A stretch of DNA of 64,000 nt from Larix sibirica (lineage: Eukaryota; Streptophyta; Pinopsida; Pinales; Pinaceae), in assembly GCA_004151065.3 (NCBI GenBank), contig NWUY0303637657.1:2620-66619 (forward strand), written 5' to 3'. Both the position numbers and the translations under genes were made by a program. The notes below the pieces were generated by a model. The model ran no database searches and had not been told where the DNA came from. It worked only from the letters and a program-made list of their open reading frames with translations. Shown piece by piece: positions 24,541 to 36,300 of the stretch (the first letter of the stretch is position 1; the number at the start of each line of letters is the position of its first letter).

Positions 24541-24557
24541 TGAATCAACGTAAGTAA
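24541..24557. repeat. 17-bp dispersed motif, copy A
   Basis: 'TGAATCAACGTAAGTAA' recurs exactly at 57,289-57,305, and 'TAACGTAAGTAAC' at about 45,393. Confidence 0.85.
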
Positions 24558-24917
24558 GATCATCATTGCATGCATTCTAAGTATTCCCATTGTTCCGTAC
24601 AGCTTTGTTACGGCAGGAAATTCCACTGTTCCCCCGTTCAGCTTTGATAATTTAGTCCAGGTAGGAACTATTTTACCGTAGATGTAAGTTTCGTGAGAGG
24701 TAATACTATCCTTTGCTGACCCTTACGCCTACGGAACACCTTCCTACAGCGAAGGGATTGAAGGCATGAATCACGATCTTACTTACGATGCGCCTGGATA
24801 GGATAGGATCCATGCGACAGACACTTAGTGCTTTTATCCGCTAGTGCCAGTATGGGATGGAAGGTCGATGCTTTATAAGGTAGATGCTCGATAGTGATTC
24901 CATTGATGGCCCACATA

Positions 24918-25420
24918 GTTTGAGCTGGTGCTTAGCTGCTTATCGTTTTTGGATATGCACGTATATAAGGAATCATTTGAACTAGACTTGGTAAACTCAT
25001 CCCTAGACCTTCCAGCCTATCACTCATCCTTGGGACCTTACACTCTGCCTTGGGAAAATAATGAAATTACTCCTTCCTGGGGAACACCCTTAAATTAAGC
25101 CTTCTTTTGTACCTCCTACATACTGACCTCTTACCTAGACCCTATGAAAGCGCCTCCATACTGCGGGAATAGCCCCGGGAACCTCAGAATAATATACCTG
25201 AGAAAACTACCTTTTTCAACTATGCCTCATACATCAGGCTTTGGTGGGAATAGCCTTGGGAAATAATACTTGGTGGGAACTGCCCCGGTAACTGCTTTTT
25301 GACTCCCTTGCAACTTCATTTCATTCTTCCTCGGGACCACCTCACCTCTTTGGACCTGAAACTCTGCCATCAGCCTATGAACTAACCTTTACCTTCATAC
25401 CCTTTACACTTTCAATCCGC
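24918..25420. repeat. Diverged repeat, copy A, with GGGAATAGCC quasi-tandem tail
   Basis: The first 135 bases (from 'TTTGAGCTGGTGCTTAGCTG' to 'CTCTGCCTTGGG') align colinearly with 42,482-42,624. The following 370 bases repeat variants of 'TTGGTGGGAATAGCCTTGGG' and 'CTGACCTC', as does the tail of the other copy, but without clear alignment. Confidence 0.85.
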
Positions 25421-26454
25421 ATTAACCACGAAGTCCTTATTATGGTACGCATTTAGTCCGTATGATCGCCGCTTTAAGAAGTATGTTTCCGCTATCTTTT
25501 CGCCATTTCTTAGAGATGTCCCTTTTTATCCAGGTAGGTGTCGATCCAAAAATCCGGATTATAGTGGAATTGCATAGGTAGAAGTAGTTTTATCTCTCCT
25601 TCCCCTACTCCATTGAAAGTTCCAAGCGCATCTAGGCGTTGAAACTTTCACCATTTCCATTGCTAGAGAGTGGAGTCAAGCCCATGCACACATTAGCCTG
25701 AATCCTATTGGCTATGTTTCTTGATCGGACACATTCCTCCCAAGGGGGGAGCACCATGGGGGGGGTATAGCGTTATTTACATAACAAAAGTAGAGTCTCC
25801 ATATATTTCAATTAGTAATAGAGCCATCCATAGAAGCTGTTGTAATCTGTAGAGTATCTCTGCTAGAGGAGTCTAGGCCCATGCGCAAGCCCTAAAAATG
25901 ACAGAAAAGTAATATAGGCAAAAGTATGACCTACCAGGACCTACTACCGCATATTCTTCCTGTCCTACCAGGGATATTACAGGGATATGACCTACCCGTA
26001 AGTCTGTGAGTGCTCTCGTAAGTCTGTTTACTGAGATATTCTAAATAGTGAGGGATATTATAAATAGCCCTTTTACCACTGCTTCCTTATATTCTGCGAA
26101 TCTATTTCCTGCTAGTAATAAGGAAGGCAACTCTACACTTCATGGTACCACGCTCTTTAGCATAAATTTGAAGTAATACCAAAACCTTTAAGTTAGTAGT
26201 CCCAACCAAGACCAGTAAGTTAGTCAAAAAGTTAGTAGTCCTTACTAAGTCGTACTAATCCACGCTTCTACGCTTCTACGCCCTTATCCAGAGGATGAAC
26301 TTCAAAGGCCTTTCCTCCTCTGTGGGAGCGAACCTATATATTACTTATCTATAGTCTCCTCACTACGCGCAATTACATATATATATATAAATTGGCTCAA
26401 TGTATACCTTTTTTAAGGTCTGTTCCCTTAGCTGAAGATAGGGACTTCAATTTC
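25421..26454. other. Mosaic of short repeats, no gene recognised
   Basis: 'AGTTAGTAGTCC' doublet near 26,191 and 26,229; 'GGGATAT' and 'CGTAAGTCTGT' repeats at 25,970-26,060; a TA run at 26,371-26,388. Confidence 0.5.
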
Positions 26455-26960
26455 ATCACAACTAGCCAAATGAACGCTTTAGGAAGGCAGGCCAATGAAA
26501 GCTGGCCCAAGGAACGCTTTTGCTTTGACCGGATCTTCTGCCCAATGAACGCTATCTTCAGATAATAACTCTCTTTTCAGGCGGATAAGGCAGGCCACTT
26601 CTTTCAGGCCCAATTCTTTGCAGGCCACCAAGAGCAAATTCCTGGTAGGAAGGCAGGCCCAAAGACGCTCTATCTCTGGTAAAGCTTCACCGTTCCTAAC
26701 CCTCCGAGGGCAAGCGACTTACGTTCCTTGAATACCACTTTCTTTATATTCCTGCCCATAAAGATATTGATCGATATAAGCCATCTCTAAGTCCTGTTAG
26801 CCCTTTCCCGACTTAGCCCAGCCCATATAGCCCTGCCCACTACTTATTGGGATGGCCCCCACATATAATAAATTCTTTCCTGCTAGTCATCCGGAAGGCC
26901 GAAGAATGAAGATAGGAAGGCAGGCTCAAAGACGCTTCTACGCTTCCTTATCCTTTTAGT
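26455..26960. repeat. Degenerate repeat around GGAAGGCAGGCCCAAAGACGC
   Basis: Copies of 'AGGAAGGCAGGCC' occur near 26,482, 26,650 and 26,917, the last two followed by 'CAAAGACGCT'. Between them are shorter variants ('AAGGCAGGCCAC', 'CAGGCCACCAAG'). There is no open frame. Confidence 0.7.
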
Positions 26961-27215
26961 TTGTAGACACTCTCTTTCTTGCTAGCGCTTCCGTTCGGTC
27001 GCATATTAGACTGACTCCTCGCTACCGCTCTCGTCAATAGAATTATCGCTAACGCTCGGTCTCCTCAGATCGGGTAACTCATAGAATGGAAGTACAGCTT
27101 CGCTTTCTTGCCATTAATACCATTGCTTCCTTATCTTCGGTCACCATTATAACTGCCCTTGTTTCCTTCCGTTATTAGGTAAAACAAATTGACATAAACT
27201 GGCTTACTTGCCCTT

Positions 27216-28048
27216 TTGAAAAATATTTCATTCCCCACCCCTTTCACAGATGAGGTGCTGGATAATGTGGGAGGAAAGGAGGCATATTCCTTCACTGATG
27301 GCTTTTCAAGATATCATCAGGTGAGGATCACTGAAGAAGACATGACAAAAAAGATCACCTTTGCGACAGAGTGGGGTAGTTTTGCTTACAATGTCCTGCC
27401 TTTTGGATTAAAGAATGCACCTATGTATTTTCCAGGATTGTGGTTTTTATGTTCAAAGAATTCATGCATAAAGTTATAAAGGTATACCTAGATTATTGGA
27501 CAGCAGCCTATTGAAGGAGCATATTTAGGTACTTATACTTATGTTAAATAGATGTAGACACCGATTTTATGAAATTGAAAGAAGTTCATTTTATGTACAC
27601 CTTTTGGAGTTTTGTTAGGGCATGTAGTATGTAAGGAAGATTTGTTGGTAGATAAAGCAAAGATAGCAGTTATAGTTGACTTACCCCCTCCCACTTCTAT
27701 GAAAATGCTACACATGAAACTGGGGGTATTACTTGAATTTCATAAGGCACTATGCTAGAATCACACACCATTAGATAAGCTGCTCAAGAGGGATCTCATT
27801 TTGTATGGACACCAGACTTTCAAAAGTATTTTTATACCTTGAAGGAAAAGTTAGTGACTGCCACTATTTTTATATTCCTAGATTGGACCGAGCTATTTCA
27901 TGTTCATGTTTATGCTTCTGCCATTGCAGTTGGCATAGTGCCTGTGAAGCCTGGTGAAGGGAACGTAGACCATCCCATCTGGCAGTTCGACGATAATGGA
28001 GATTCTTTTGAAGAAACTATACCCTTAAATAATGTTTCTCTATACTAA
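27216..28048 (+). pseudogene. Ty3/gypsy reverse transcriptase to RNase H fragment
   Basis: The first 87 codons contain 'LDNVGGKEAYSFTDGFSRYH', 'QVRITEEDMTKKITFATEWG' and 'YNVLPFGLKNAP', the canonical gypsy RT palm: the first catalytic Asp sits in 'SFTDGFS' and the primer-grip region is 'LPFGLKNAP'. Beyond 27,479 the frame is full of stops. Near 27,480 'YLDYW' stands where the catalytic Y/L-DD box should be, so the second aspartate is lost. At 27,800-27,930 'FVWTPDFQKYFYTLKEKLV' and 'FLDWTELFHVHVYASAIAV' correspond to the RT-RNase H junction, with the RNase H aspartate of 'HVDAS' replaced by Tyr. No protease, integrase or LTR is nearby. Confidence 0.87.
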
Positions 28049-28139
28049 TTGAACTCGCATAGAAACTAGCATATCTACGTGGTCTCCCTAATTCCACTAG
28101 CTCTACGCTGTGCTTAGCCGGAACCCCACCAGGCCCAGT

Positions 28140-29060
28140 CTGCTAAAGACATTTATATATATATAATGTAACATACATAAGTTGTTTACACGGAAGCACA
28201 TATGCAGAAGTGGAAGTTCAGTTCAACAGAAGATATGAAAGCAGAGCGAACAACAACCCATCTTAGGTCGCTCACCGATGCAAAAGCTTATAGCGCACCC
28301 TGCCTGGATTGGTTGGTTGGCCTTGAGGCATTGGGGCAAAAGAAGGCACGGAGAATTTGCTCTCCGGGCTCAACTAATTGATTGGGCTCTTCTAATCGTT
28401 TCACACTTGGTCTCACACTTGAACGAGCATCTCTACGTTCTTAACATTTGATACTTGCATGCATACGTCGAACTTGCCCAGACAGAGGCCATATGAGTTT
28501 GGGCTAGTTGATGCTTGTGGATGGAAATATCCACTAAAGTCTGGTGCCGGCCGTGCCAGAGCTGGGTTCTAACTGGTATAAACACTAGTTCATACATATA
28601 ATATATATATATATTATATTGGCCATATCCACCGGGCCATAAAAACTCAGAATTCTATGTGTCATGTCCTAGTTCCAAATATGTTGTTTCCATATCTACC
28701 TGGCCATGAACAACCGGACCTACTAAAACATATTAACATATTATGTTTATAGATCTACTTGGGCCTGGGACTATACTCTGGAGGCCTCCTCCTAGACACC
28801 TCTCGCCATGGATACGTGAACACTTTTATTGCACCTGCTGGCCCATGCTACTATGGGCGGCAGTTTCAAGTTATATCTGCTACAAGGTCCCTACTTGTAG
28901 ACATGTTAATATATGATGCTGCCGTAGATACGTTGACACTTATATTTGCATAGATATGTGTTTATATACAATATAACCATATTTACAGGGCCATGAACAA
29001 CCTAAATCCATGTGATCTCTATAGTTAATATATTATATCCACATATAAAGGCCATAGCCC
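28140..29060. repeat. Quasi-tandem array with ATATCTACCTGGCCATGAACAACC-type units
   Basis: Units near 28,590, 28,685, 28,745, 28,890 and 28,965 share (T/A)TATATTATGTTTATAGAT..., 'CATATCTACCTGGCCATGAA' or a variant, and 'ACCTACT/ACCTAAAT'. Spacing is irregular (about 60-150 bp). Runs of TA dinucleotides (28,150-28,165; 28,600-28,615) lie between units. The 64-codon frame at 28,759-28,953 is judged to be a by-product. Confidence 0.6.
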
Positions 29061-29940
29061 CAAGAGTTATATTTAGGTGAAAGCCTCGTGAAAGCCAGCA
29101 GAATATAACCAAACTAGGTTTTTTATAGACGTTAACTTTTATTGATACCATGTGCCCAGGAAGGTGGTGATTCTCTGTGTGTAGTTCGACGTGAACAGAA
29201 TAGGAGGCGGTGGTTATTCTAAGTGCGGGAACTTTTTCTAATATTCCATCCCAGGCCCAGGCGGTGCCGATAACCTGTTGACAAGACTCAGTATACAATA
29301 AATACCCAGGAGACACTCATTAACCACCGGTGGTCAGTACCAGTCGGTTTACGCAGGGAGGGGGAAATAATCGGGGATACATACTATGGAGATACACTTA
29401 GAGGAGAGGAGTCGTCTTCAGTTAGCTAAAACGGAAAAGATACACATTTAAGAAGCTACTCCTACAGCGAAACATAAAGCAGCTAATCTAAGGGGGAAAT
29501 TCCGGTCGATCCGGCTGGTCTCGGGTTTATCCAGTTTCCAGGTGTCCGGTTCGGGTAGTGGAGTGAAAAGATGTTGTTAAGTGTGAGATTTTGGATGATT
29601 GCATTTCACGACTTTAACACTAGTGCTTAAATGACGAAGCTTGCTTGCTCGCTAGACGAACACACGGCAGCTGCTGCGCGCTTGAACAAAGAATGAAAAG
29701 GCAGGGCAGAAAGCGTAGAGGCAGGAAGGAAATCAGGATAGGCAAGGACAGTACCCAGAAAAGAAGAGGGCAGAAGGGAAAAGGGTACCGGGAACAGAGC
29801 CAAGGGGGTAAAAGTATAAAGCTAGAAGCCAAGAATAATATATAAGGGATAGTCGCCAGATCTAAAGTGTTATTATATCGTTAGTAACGAATAATATAAA
29901 ATCCTCGCCCTCAACCACTTTTTGACGAGCAGCTTCGCTC
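29061..29940. other. No feature recognised
   Basis: Purine-rich 29,690-29,800 gives an Arg/Lys-rich frame on + and a Leu/Pro-rich one on -, typical of strand bias rather than coding. Confidence 0.45.
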
Positions 29941-29944
29941 CTTT

Positions 29945-29963
29945 CCTTCGTACCTCAGGAAAG
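29945..29963 (+). repeat. CGTACCTC dispersed motif, copy 1
   Basis: 'CCTTCGTACCTCAGGAAAG'. It shares 'CGTACCTCAGG' with copies near 33,338 and 50,630. Confidence 0.7.
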
Positions 29964-30218
29964 AGCTAAACGCTCCTCTCCCGCTGGTCGAGCGGCTCCT
30001 TTGTAGCTCCTCATTTACTCAACCAGCCGTTTTATCAGCTAGCTCTAGGGTTCTTTCTTCACCAAGCCGTGCAAGTGTGTTATTTCCTGGCATTTACCTT
30101 GGCCGTGTGAACGTGTTCAAATGGCAACATTCTTTTGAAATAAAAGATTACTAAACAGAAGATATAATATAAGTTGTAGCGGGCTAAAACGGAAATCTAA
30201 TAATTATATCCCGTAACT

Positions 30219-30541
30219 GTGTTATTGTTTTCCCATTTTTTCTCTCCATTCAAGCTGTCTGTCTATGATCAGCTATGCAGGGCGGGTCTACGTGTTAATA
30301 AGCTATGTAGGGTGAGCATGTGGGGATGTCCTGCTTGTGGGGTGGTGCTGCAATGTCTGGCTTGGAGAGTGGGTATGCGGGGTGGCTTTCCCTATGTATG
30401 TCTGGGCTATGTGAGGTGCTGTATGTGCCTACGTCTGGTGCTATTGTGAATGGCGGGTATGTGTGTCTCTGTCTGGTTGCTACGTTTGGTGCTCTATGCG
30501 CTGGTGATGAAGGGGATCTCCTGTTTGTTCCGTGTCGTTAA
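30219..30541 (+). other. G/T-rich island with Cys/Gly-rich open frames
   Basis: The + strand is strongly G+T-biased from about 30,260 to 30,540 with quasi-repeats such as 'GGTATGCGGGGTGG' and 'TATGTAGGGTGAGC'. Two overlapping frames are open (76 and 73 codons, 30,219-30,449 and 30,320-30,541), both rich in Cys, Gly, Val and Leu. With two registers open at once, strand bias rather than coding is the likely cause. No protein family is recognised. A similar island lies at 53,460-53,864. Confidence 0.4.
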
Positions 30542-31729
30542 GTGAACCTCTACAGGTAGGAACAATTGTTCCCATTAAGCTCTAGTGCTATCGCGTAGGT
30601 TGGTCCTTCCCACCTTATCTACAGGAGATATCATCATCGAATCAGAGATTGTAGACAGAGAATAAATAACCATCCATAAACCATTGGAACCCAATACACA
30701 CCCTTCATCCTATGAACTTACCTTCTATTATTTCTATTAGACAAGGCTCGGTTAAGAACCCTTAGAACACACAACATTGAATAACATCGTTGGTGAACAG
30801 AAACAACACATTGAAAAACAACATTGGTGAGGAAAAAGACAAATACCTCGAACCCCACCACCTGATCCTAGAGAAATGGAACCTCGAACTAGAGGTGTTC
30901 ACCTAGACCACCGAGACCTATTTCAATTGACTTAGACCCGCCCTTATGACTATTTTCAACCTAGATAAAATAACCTATACCTAGGGAACTTGCTGAGGCG
31001 GAAGGGTTCACTTGCTGAGGGAGACGCGGTAAACTTTCCACCTCAGCACACACATCTAACTTTGATACTTTTGAACTGTTCCTAGACCCCAACTCTACCT
31101 ATAGGATTGAACCTCTCGTTGGTCGGGATTTCCCACCTTGCTTTTATATAAGGATTAGGAGGGATTAAGGAGCTAGGAAATTGCATAGAAATAACTTAGA
31201 TTTGTAACCTCGGGAACTGGAAACGAGCTGGAGAATTCATGTACCGGAATTACCTAGACTTTTTTATGTTCTGTAATCCTACATTTTGACTCACGCGTTA
31301 TGGATAAAAACTATAGTTAGTATTTCTTTTTTACCTAGTTCAATCAATGCCGGGAAAAACCACTCCACGATAGCATTTTAACCTCTTTAATTATAAGGGG
31401 TTGACTATTTAACAATTTCATGTTCTCAGGGACCCACATTTTCACGCACGTTTCCAGTAGGAGGACCCTTGCGTCTTTATCTGTTAAAAATGAGGAATTA
31501 AGAAGTAAGCATCATGAGATCATAAAATCATTGGCTCATTCAATTATTAATTTTATAGAGCCTAGACTTTTATTACTATAACTCAACTTAGCTCATTACT
31601 CACAAGCCTAACTAACTCTACTAACGAAAACAACGCTAACTCACTAACTCTTAGCATTGACTCATAATATAATCAGAATAGTTGGAGCATCAAAGAAACA
31701 AGGACAGACACCCGTCCCACCAGTGTTAG
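30542..31729. other. No feature recognised
   Basis: Weak repeats such as 'ACACAACATTGAATAACA' and 'ACACATTGAAAAACAACATT' near 30,770-30,830, and 'TAACTCACTAACTC' variants at 31,585-31,660. Confidence 0.5.
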
Positions 31730-31828
31730 GTGAGGCTTGTGTACTTGTTGGGCTAAAGGTTAAAGGCTCCTTACTGGTTAAAAGCTTCTGTAAAAGGGGT
31801 ACGGCAAAAGGCTTAAGTGGCGCTTACT
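31730..31828. repeat. GGCTAAAGGTT repeat, copy A
   Basis: 'TTGTTGGGCTAAAGGTTAAA', 'GGCTCCTTACTGGTTAAAAG' and 'CTTCTG' recur in order, diverged, at 45,438-45,520. Confidence 0.65.
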
Positions 31829-32026
31829 AAAGGTTGCTTCTTTCTCCTTCTGTTGTCCTTGTTATCCTTAGCTTGTTATATATATGTTGATTCACCATTT
31901 GAGGATCACAATAGGATCATACGCAACATACAGCGGATAAACGTTAGGCTTTATGAACTAAACTTAGCGAGGCTGGCAAAAAATCACTCGAAGCTGGTCG
32001 AAACCGTAAGGAAGCTGCTTGATTAA
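31817..32026 (+). CDS. Unrecognised 69-codon open frame, possible membrane segment
   Basis: It would start at GTG directly after a TAA stop (31,814); no ATG occurs in frame. The N-terminal 20 residues are strongly hydrophobic ('CFFLLLLSLLSLACYIYV'), followed by a charged, helix-forming part ('DHNRIIRNIQRINVRLYELN', 'LVETVRKLLD'). This layout resembles a small anchored protein or the edge of a longer domain. No homology is recognised, no promoter or ribosome signal applies, and the upstream 90 bases are a repeat shared with 45,438. It may be chance. Confidence 0.2.
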   Translation: MALTKGCFFLLLLSLLSLACYIYVDSPFEDHNRIIRNIQRINVRLYELNLARLAKNHSKLVETVRKLLD

Positions 32027-33331
32027 CCAGGCTAGACAAGAGCTAGACGTGTTTATAGATAGAGTGTGCCTAGCACGTTAGGCAAGGCGCTATTCAACTA
32101 AAAAAACTTGGACTAAGGCGACTAGGTAGGGACTGACTACAGAGATAGGATACCTATGGATTCTCCCATTAGTTATATAATTAGTTATATAGCCTATGCC
32201 ATATGTTTTTATGACCTGACACCAATGAATTATTTGATAGAGTAGAACTAGAGATTGAACTACAGCACAGCCATAAAAATAACAATGACAAGTGATGAAA
32301 TAAAAAGAATCAGCAGGCACTAAGGAATATAGGTTCTTCTTATAGATATAAGTGTTGTTTTTCTATCAGTTTCAAATCTTATAATTCAACGGCGGAAAAG
32401 CGTAATTACAGCGTCTAATTTCAATTATTGTTATTTATTATAGAGGGATATTTATTACATCGGACTAATGGCAAGGACGTATAGATAAAAAGTTCAAACG
32501 GATTGGACTAAGCTTTTCTCTTTAGACTATATAGGCCATATACCTAAGAATTAGGCAAGTGTCCATAGGGAGAGCCAACTTTCACTACGCTCTTTTTCAC
32601 CATACCGTGTCAATTAAGAAGTAAGGCAGTCTCTAAGGCTTGTAGTATAGGCTTGTAGGAAGGCTGCTGTTGCTCATACCTTTACTATATGAGGTACGCT
32701 GGATAGGTTTACCAGCTAGGTCTTACCCTTTTAAAAGGAGAGGATAAACCCTCTGCACATAGAAATTAATTCCATCCCCATAATATAATATCTTACACCA
32801 TTAATATAGTATAGCAGCAGAGAAGAGTAGCTAGTTAATTAGTAAAATAACTAAAAAACTATGTATATAGTTCTTACACTTAAGGTAATAAATAATATAT
32901 TATTGTGAAAATAAGGAGAATAAGAATAACTTAAATAATCTATTTTTGTGGATACAAGGATGAGAGGGGAGAGCATAGCGAGCCATAGCCAAGTATATGG
33001 GAAACGGGTTGAAACCCCTCCTCCTCAAGACAACAACACATTACGGGTTTTATATCCTACAGCTCAATACACACACTTCACGGGTTAAATACCCTCCTCA
33101 TATGGGGTAGTAGGCTAGAAAACCAACCACTAGGGCAGAGCTAATAAATTAGCCTAGTTAATCAAGTAACTTCTATTCTTATTATTCCTATCAGCTACGG
33201 AACTCCTATCCGCTAGCTATGTAAGTGGTAAAGGGTATATCCAACCAACCAAACCAAACATGGATTCAACTGGTTGTTATTTATGGAATGGGGGTGTCAG
33301 TATAACCCTAAAAAAATGGTAAAAGTGAACC
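32027..33331. other. Repeat mosaic, no gene recognised
   Basis: Contains the GGCAAGGACGT motif at 32,462, 'TTAGTTATATAATTAGTTAT' at 32,169 and 'CGGGTT' phrases with GAAACGGGTTGAAACCC at 33,000. Open frames are short. Confidence 0.5.
32462..32480 (+). repeat. GGCAAGGACGT motif, forward copy
   Basis: 'GGACTAATGGCAAGGACGT' recurs exactly, inverted, at 34,026-34,044. Its last 11 bases open several units of the 59,300-62,550 array. Confidence 0.9.
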
Positions 33332-33430
33332 CCTCCCCCTCGTACCTCAGGGAAGTCCCTCCGGGTCATTACCTCGTAACCCCCCCTACCCAATAAATAC
33401 TTAAGGCCCTTCGGGTCGTATAGATTAAAA
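33332..33430 (+). repeat. CGTACCTC dispersed repeat, fullest copy
   Basis: Two modules are present: 'CCCTCGTACCTCAGGGAAG' with 'TCCCTCCGGGTC' (33,337-33,366), then a second module 'AATAAATACTTAAGGCCC' with 'TTCGGGTCGTATAGAT' (to 33,424). The GGCCC-TTC-GGGTC part can form a small hairpin. Module one recurs inverted at 50,602-50,636, and module two at 59,934-59,958 and, in part, 59,096-59,109. Confidence 0.85.
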
Positions 33431-33700
33431 AGTGAAACCTTCCACCTCAAATGGAAAAGTGGAACGTGTATCCATGGCATCATATGTTAAAACGATTTGA
33501 TAAATATCATATAGGTCTAATAGGTGTAGTAGGTCTAGCTGCTATGACTAGGTTGGCAGGTTAGGTTTCCATGGAACTTCCTATAAATAAATAAAGAGAA
33601 CTTAAGGCAAGACCTTCTTACTGAAAGTTTCTCTCTGTTGAATGGTGTATGCCCTAGCACCCAGGCCCACCATAAGACTCATCTCTACATAGATGATATT

Positions 33701-33752
33701 GTATCTTTACGACCCGAGAGGTTACTTTACCTCGTACCTCGGGAATAGGTCA
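33701..33752 (+). repeat. CGTACCTC dispersed motif, copy 3
   Basis: 'CCTCGTACCTCGGGAATAGG' at 33,730, preceded by 'TTTACGACCCGAGAGG', an inverted form of the GGGTCGTA module. Confidence 0.75.
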
Positions 33753-33952
33753 CCTTTTTCATTTTTTAGCCCTACCCTATCACGTATTTTAGGTGAGGCG
33801 GTCCAATATGGACGGAAACACTAGGCAAGACAAAGGAGAAGGCCACCATGATGGAGAAGGCCGCGATACCCGTTCATCTTCACCACATGCCACATCCACC
33901 GGTACGGGACACGGTACGGGACCGGCAAGAAGCTACAGCACCGAAAGCTTCT

Positions 33953-33992
33953 ATTACGCTTTCACTCTAAGCCCGGATGTGTAGACAACCAT
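33953..33992. repeat. Short dispersed repeat, copy A
   Basis: 'TATTACGCTTTCACTCTAAG' then 'CCCGGATGTGTAGACA' recurs, diverged, at 57,391-57,425. The 63-codon frame 33,793-33,984 that includes it is low-complexity and is judged non-coding. Confidence 0.75.
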
Positions 33993-34025
33993 TTTCTGAC
34001 ACTACAGCAGCTTAAGAATAAAAAC

Positions 34026-34044
34026 ACGTCCTTGCCATTAGTCC
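34026..34044 (-). repeat. GGCAAGGACGT motif, inverted copy
   Basis: Minus strand 'GGACTAATGGCAAGGACGT', identical to 32,462-32,480. Confidence 0.9.
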
Positions 34045-34049
34045 AACTA

Positions 34050-35799
34050 AAAAAAGTATATTCGCTAAGTGAGTAGTCTTATAGATATCTGCTAGAGCCT
34101 CCGAGTAATAGTGTTTCATTCCCTAATGGAGTCTAATTATGCATTCGCAAGCGTTCTGCTTATCCATAGCCTATACCCACTGCACTTCGGTAAACTTCTT
34201 GGTTTTATCTCGGAGTTATTCCCTCTCCCTTTGGGCGAGCAACTAAACGTACCTTGCTCATATCTTTACTTACTCAATTTACTTACCAAGTGAAAAATGA
34301 GAAGAGGGTTGGTATAACCTTACTTTCTTCAAAGGTCCTTTCAGGCGGGCGGTAAGGTAGGTCCTGGTAAACCCAGAGCCAGTAAGGTTCTGGTCTTGAG
34401 CTATTTGAGGATAATAAATAAAGCTTATCTTCCCGAACTCAAACAATTGAGGGGAATCAGGTTTCAGTTCAGACCACCTTGTTAGCCTCATCTATAGCGA
34501 GCGGGATATTGGCATTCTCAAAAACTAAGGCTATCTCTATTATTCCGTGGGGTGAGGTGAGACTCAACCTGCAACCTAAACACTAAAGAGATTCCACCGG
34601 AAGGAGATCCCCCACTAATTAATCCACAAACAATAGTTCACCCGCAAATGAATAGCATGATCCCGCTGGATAGATAATAAGCCCTGTAATGTAAATCCAG
34701 GTAGTCTTTCAATCCCCTGCACGAGCTAGTTTATGAACAGGGGGATCTATAGCTCATCTAGTTGGGGATTGGGGGAAATCCCACCCATCCCAGGAAGTAT
34801 TAGGGAAGTGCCTATAGTGAGCTAGTGATAAGTTGGTCGAGTGATCTAAAGGCTGAGCTGATTCGACAAGCACCTCTCCTACCCAACAAAGACACATATA
34901 TAAAAACTATTTCAATAAGTTCTTTATCGTGAAGTGGTATAAACAGTTTCCTCTCCTAGGTTCCACATAAGTGAATGCAAGTGGAAAGTACTTGGTGGTA
35001 CCTGGGGCAGACGCATAACCTCCACCTTGGCTTCCACCTATCTTAATGAAGGTGGCCCTTGTTGTTAATGTTGCATTGAGAGGAGTTATCATAACTATTC
35101 CTCATACCTTTTTTGTTGGTTGGACTTGGGCCCTAATCATCCCAGTCTGACAACTGGCCCTTCTTCAACTTATTACTAGTTGGACCCCATGAACACCTAG
35201 GGCTGACTCTTGGAGGAGTAATTTGCTTGTTGTTTAACTATAGTCTTTTGTTTTGTGTGTTTTGTTTGTTTATCCCTACGTAGTTTTATTTAGGGATTTG
35301 GTGCGTGTCTTTGTAGTCTTCCACTTAGCTTTCAAGTGTCAAAGTGGACTAGTTTTCCCATCGATCCAGGAGGAATCAGGGTCTTCCTCCTGAATTGAAA
35401 AGGCCACCTCCAGCGAGGCGTAGACTGTATTTCCTAGGACACCATAGTTATTCTGAAGCAAAATAATAAGTTAAGACTACTACCCATTTGAAGATATGAC
35501 CGAAATGATTGACCCTGGTGGTGATAATGAAATATAATTGTCTAGGAAAGGGTACTAAAGAGATTGAAACAATTGAATCAATGCACTGAGTAGTACGAAC
35601 CCTCCTTCGGTTAATAATTATTTGGGGATCTGGACAAGCCTCCTCTGTCCAATTTTAAGCCTCCTTTGACTGGTCCATCAGCTCCATCGGTTATTTAGGT
35701 GATACCTTCCCACCGAACGATCCTTTGATTGTTTCTCTAGGTGAATTCCTTTTCTAATTTTATTCTTTTATAGATAGCTTTATCCATTATTGGATCGGG
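34050..35799. other. No gene recognised
   Basis: Short frames on both strands without recognisable content; no strong tandem repeats. T/G-rich tract at 35,230-35,275 ('TTTTGTGTGTTTTGTTTG'). Confidence 0.5.
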
Positions 35800-36300
35800 A
35801 TGGCGGATGCTATAGGATCCTTAGGAATAGGGGGCGAAGCCCTACTCCATATGGTATATCCGGGGCACTACCTATCCTATTGGAATACTAGTGAGCGGAA
35901 GCAATCCTGTTTGTGTCCCTTGTAGTGGTGTCAATGTCGCTATGGGCACCTTTTGCTAGCGTTGGTGGCATGCCCACCATTTTTCTATTTGGGCACATGG
36001 GTTTCCTTGGAGCCATATTTCCTTTTGTTGGTGGAAACACCCCGGTGTCCGGGGCAACCCATTTCTGGGATCCCAGTGGGGGGGTCCCTAACTTTTTTTT
36101 CCTTATGGTGGCATTTTAACTCCTAATATATTGATTACCAGCCTAGCCTAGGCCCCACCTTCGGCGGCAGTAACACCGACCGCTAGAGGTAGTAATTTGT
36201 CGGTAAGTGTGATCCATAGAGGATCGGAGGAAGACACCGGGGCTAGTTCTAAATACGTGCCCCCCCCATTTTCATTCTTTAAACCTTTAACCTCCCTTAT
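35800..36300 (+). other. Gly/Pro/Phe-rich readable stretch, possibly an old nuclear gene piece
   Basis: The frame 35,913-36,119 has an unusual composition ('FASVGGMPTIFLFGHMGFLG', 'FVGGNTPVSGATHFWDP'), with many Phe and Leu that could be decayed Pro or Ser codons. The adjacent registers continue readable text on either side ('PVCVPCSGVNVAMGTF'). This suggests a protein-coding ancestor with at least one frame change. Not identified. Confidence 0.25.

Larger units (their letters stand above)
22560..24917. other. Mosaic of short repeats, no gene recognised
   Basis: Includes 'CACTTCCGCAGTACTTC' type doublets at 22,600-22,650 and 'GCTACTTAGGC' variants at 22,670-22,710. The 68-codon frame at 23,280-23,486 and the 80-codon minus frame at 24,266-24,508 are unidentified. 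Confidence 0.5.

Noticed and set aside
29620-29845. Arg/Lys-rich frame (+) and Leu/Pro-rich frame (-)
   Set aside because: Both arise from one purine-rich tract, the usual mirror effect of strand bias.
33793-33984. Gly/Thr/His-rich frame as a gene
   Set aside because: Low complexity ('TGTGHGTGPARS'), and its 3' end is a dispersed repeat shared with 57,390.
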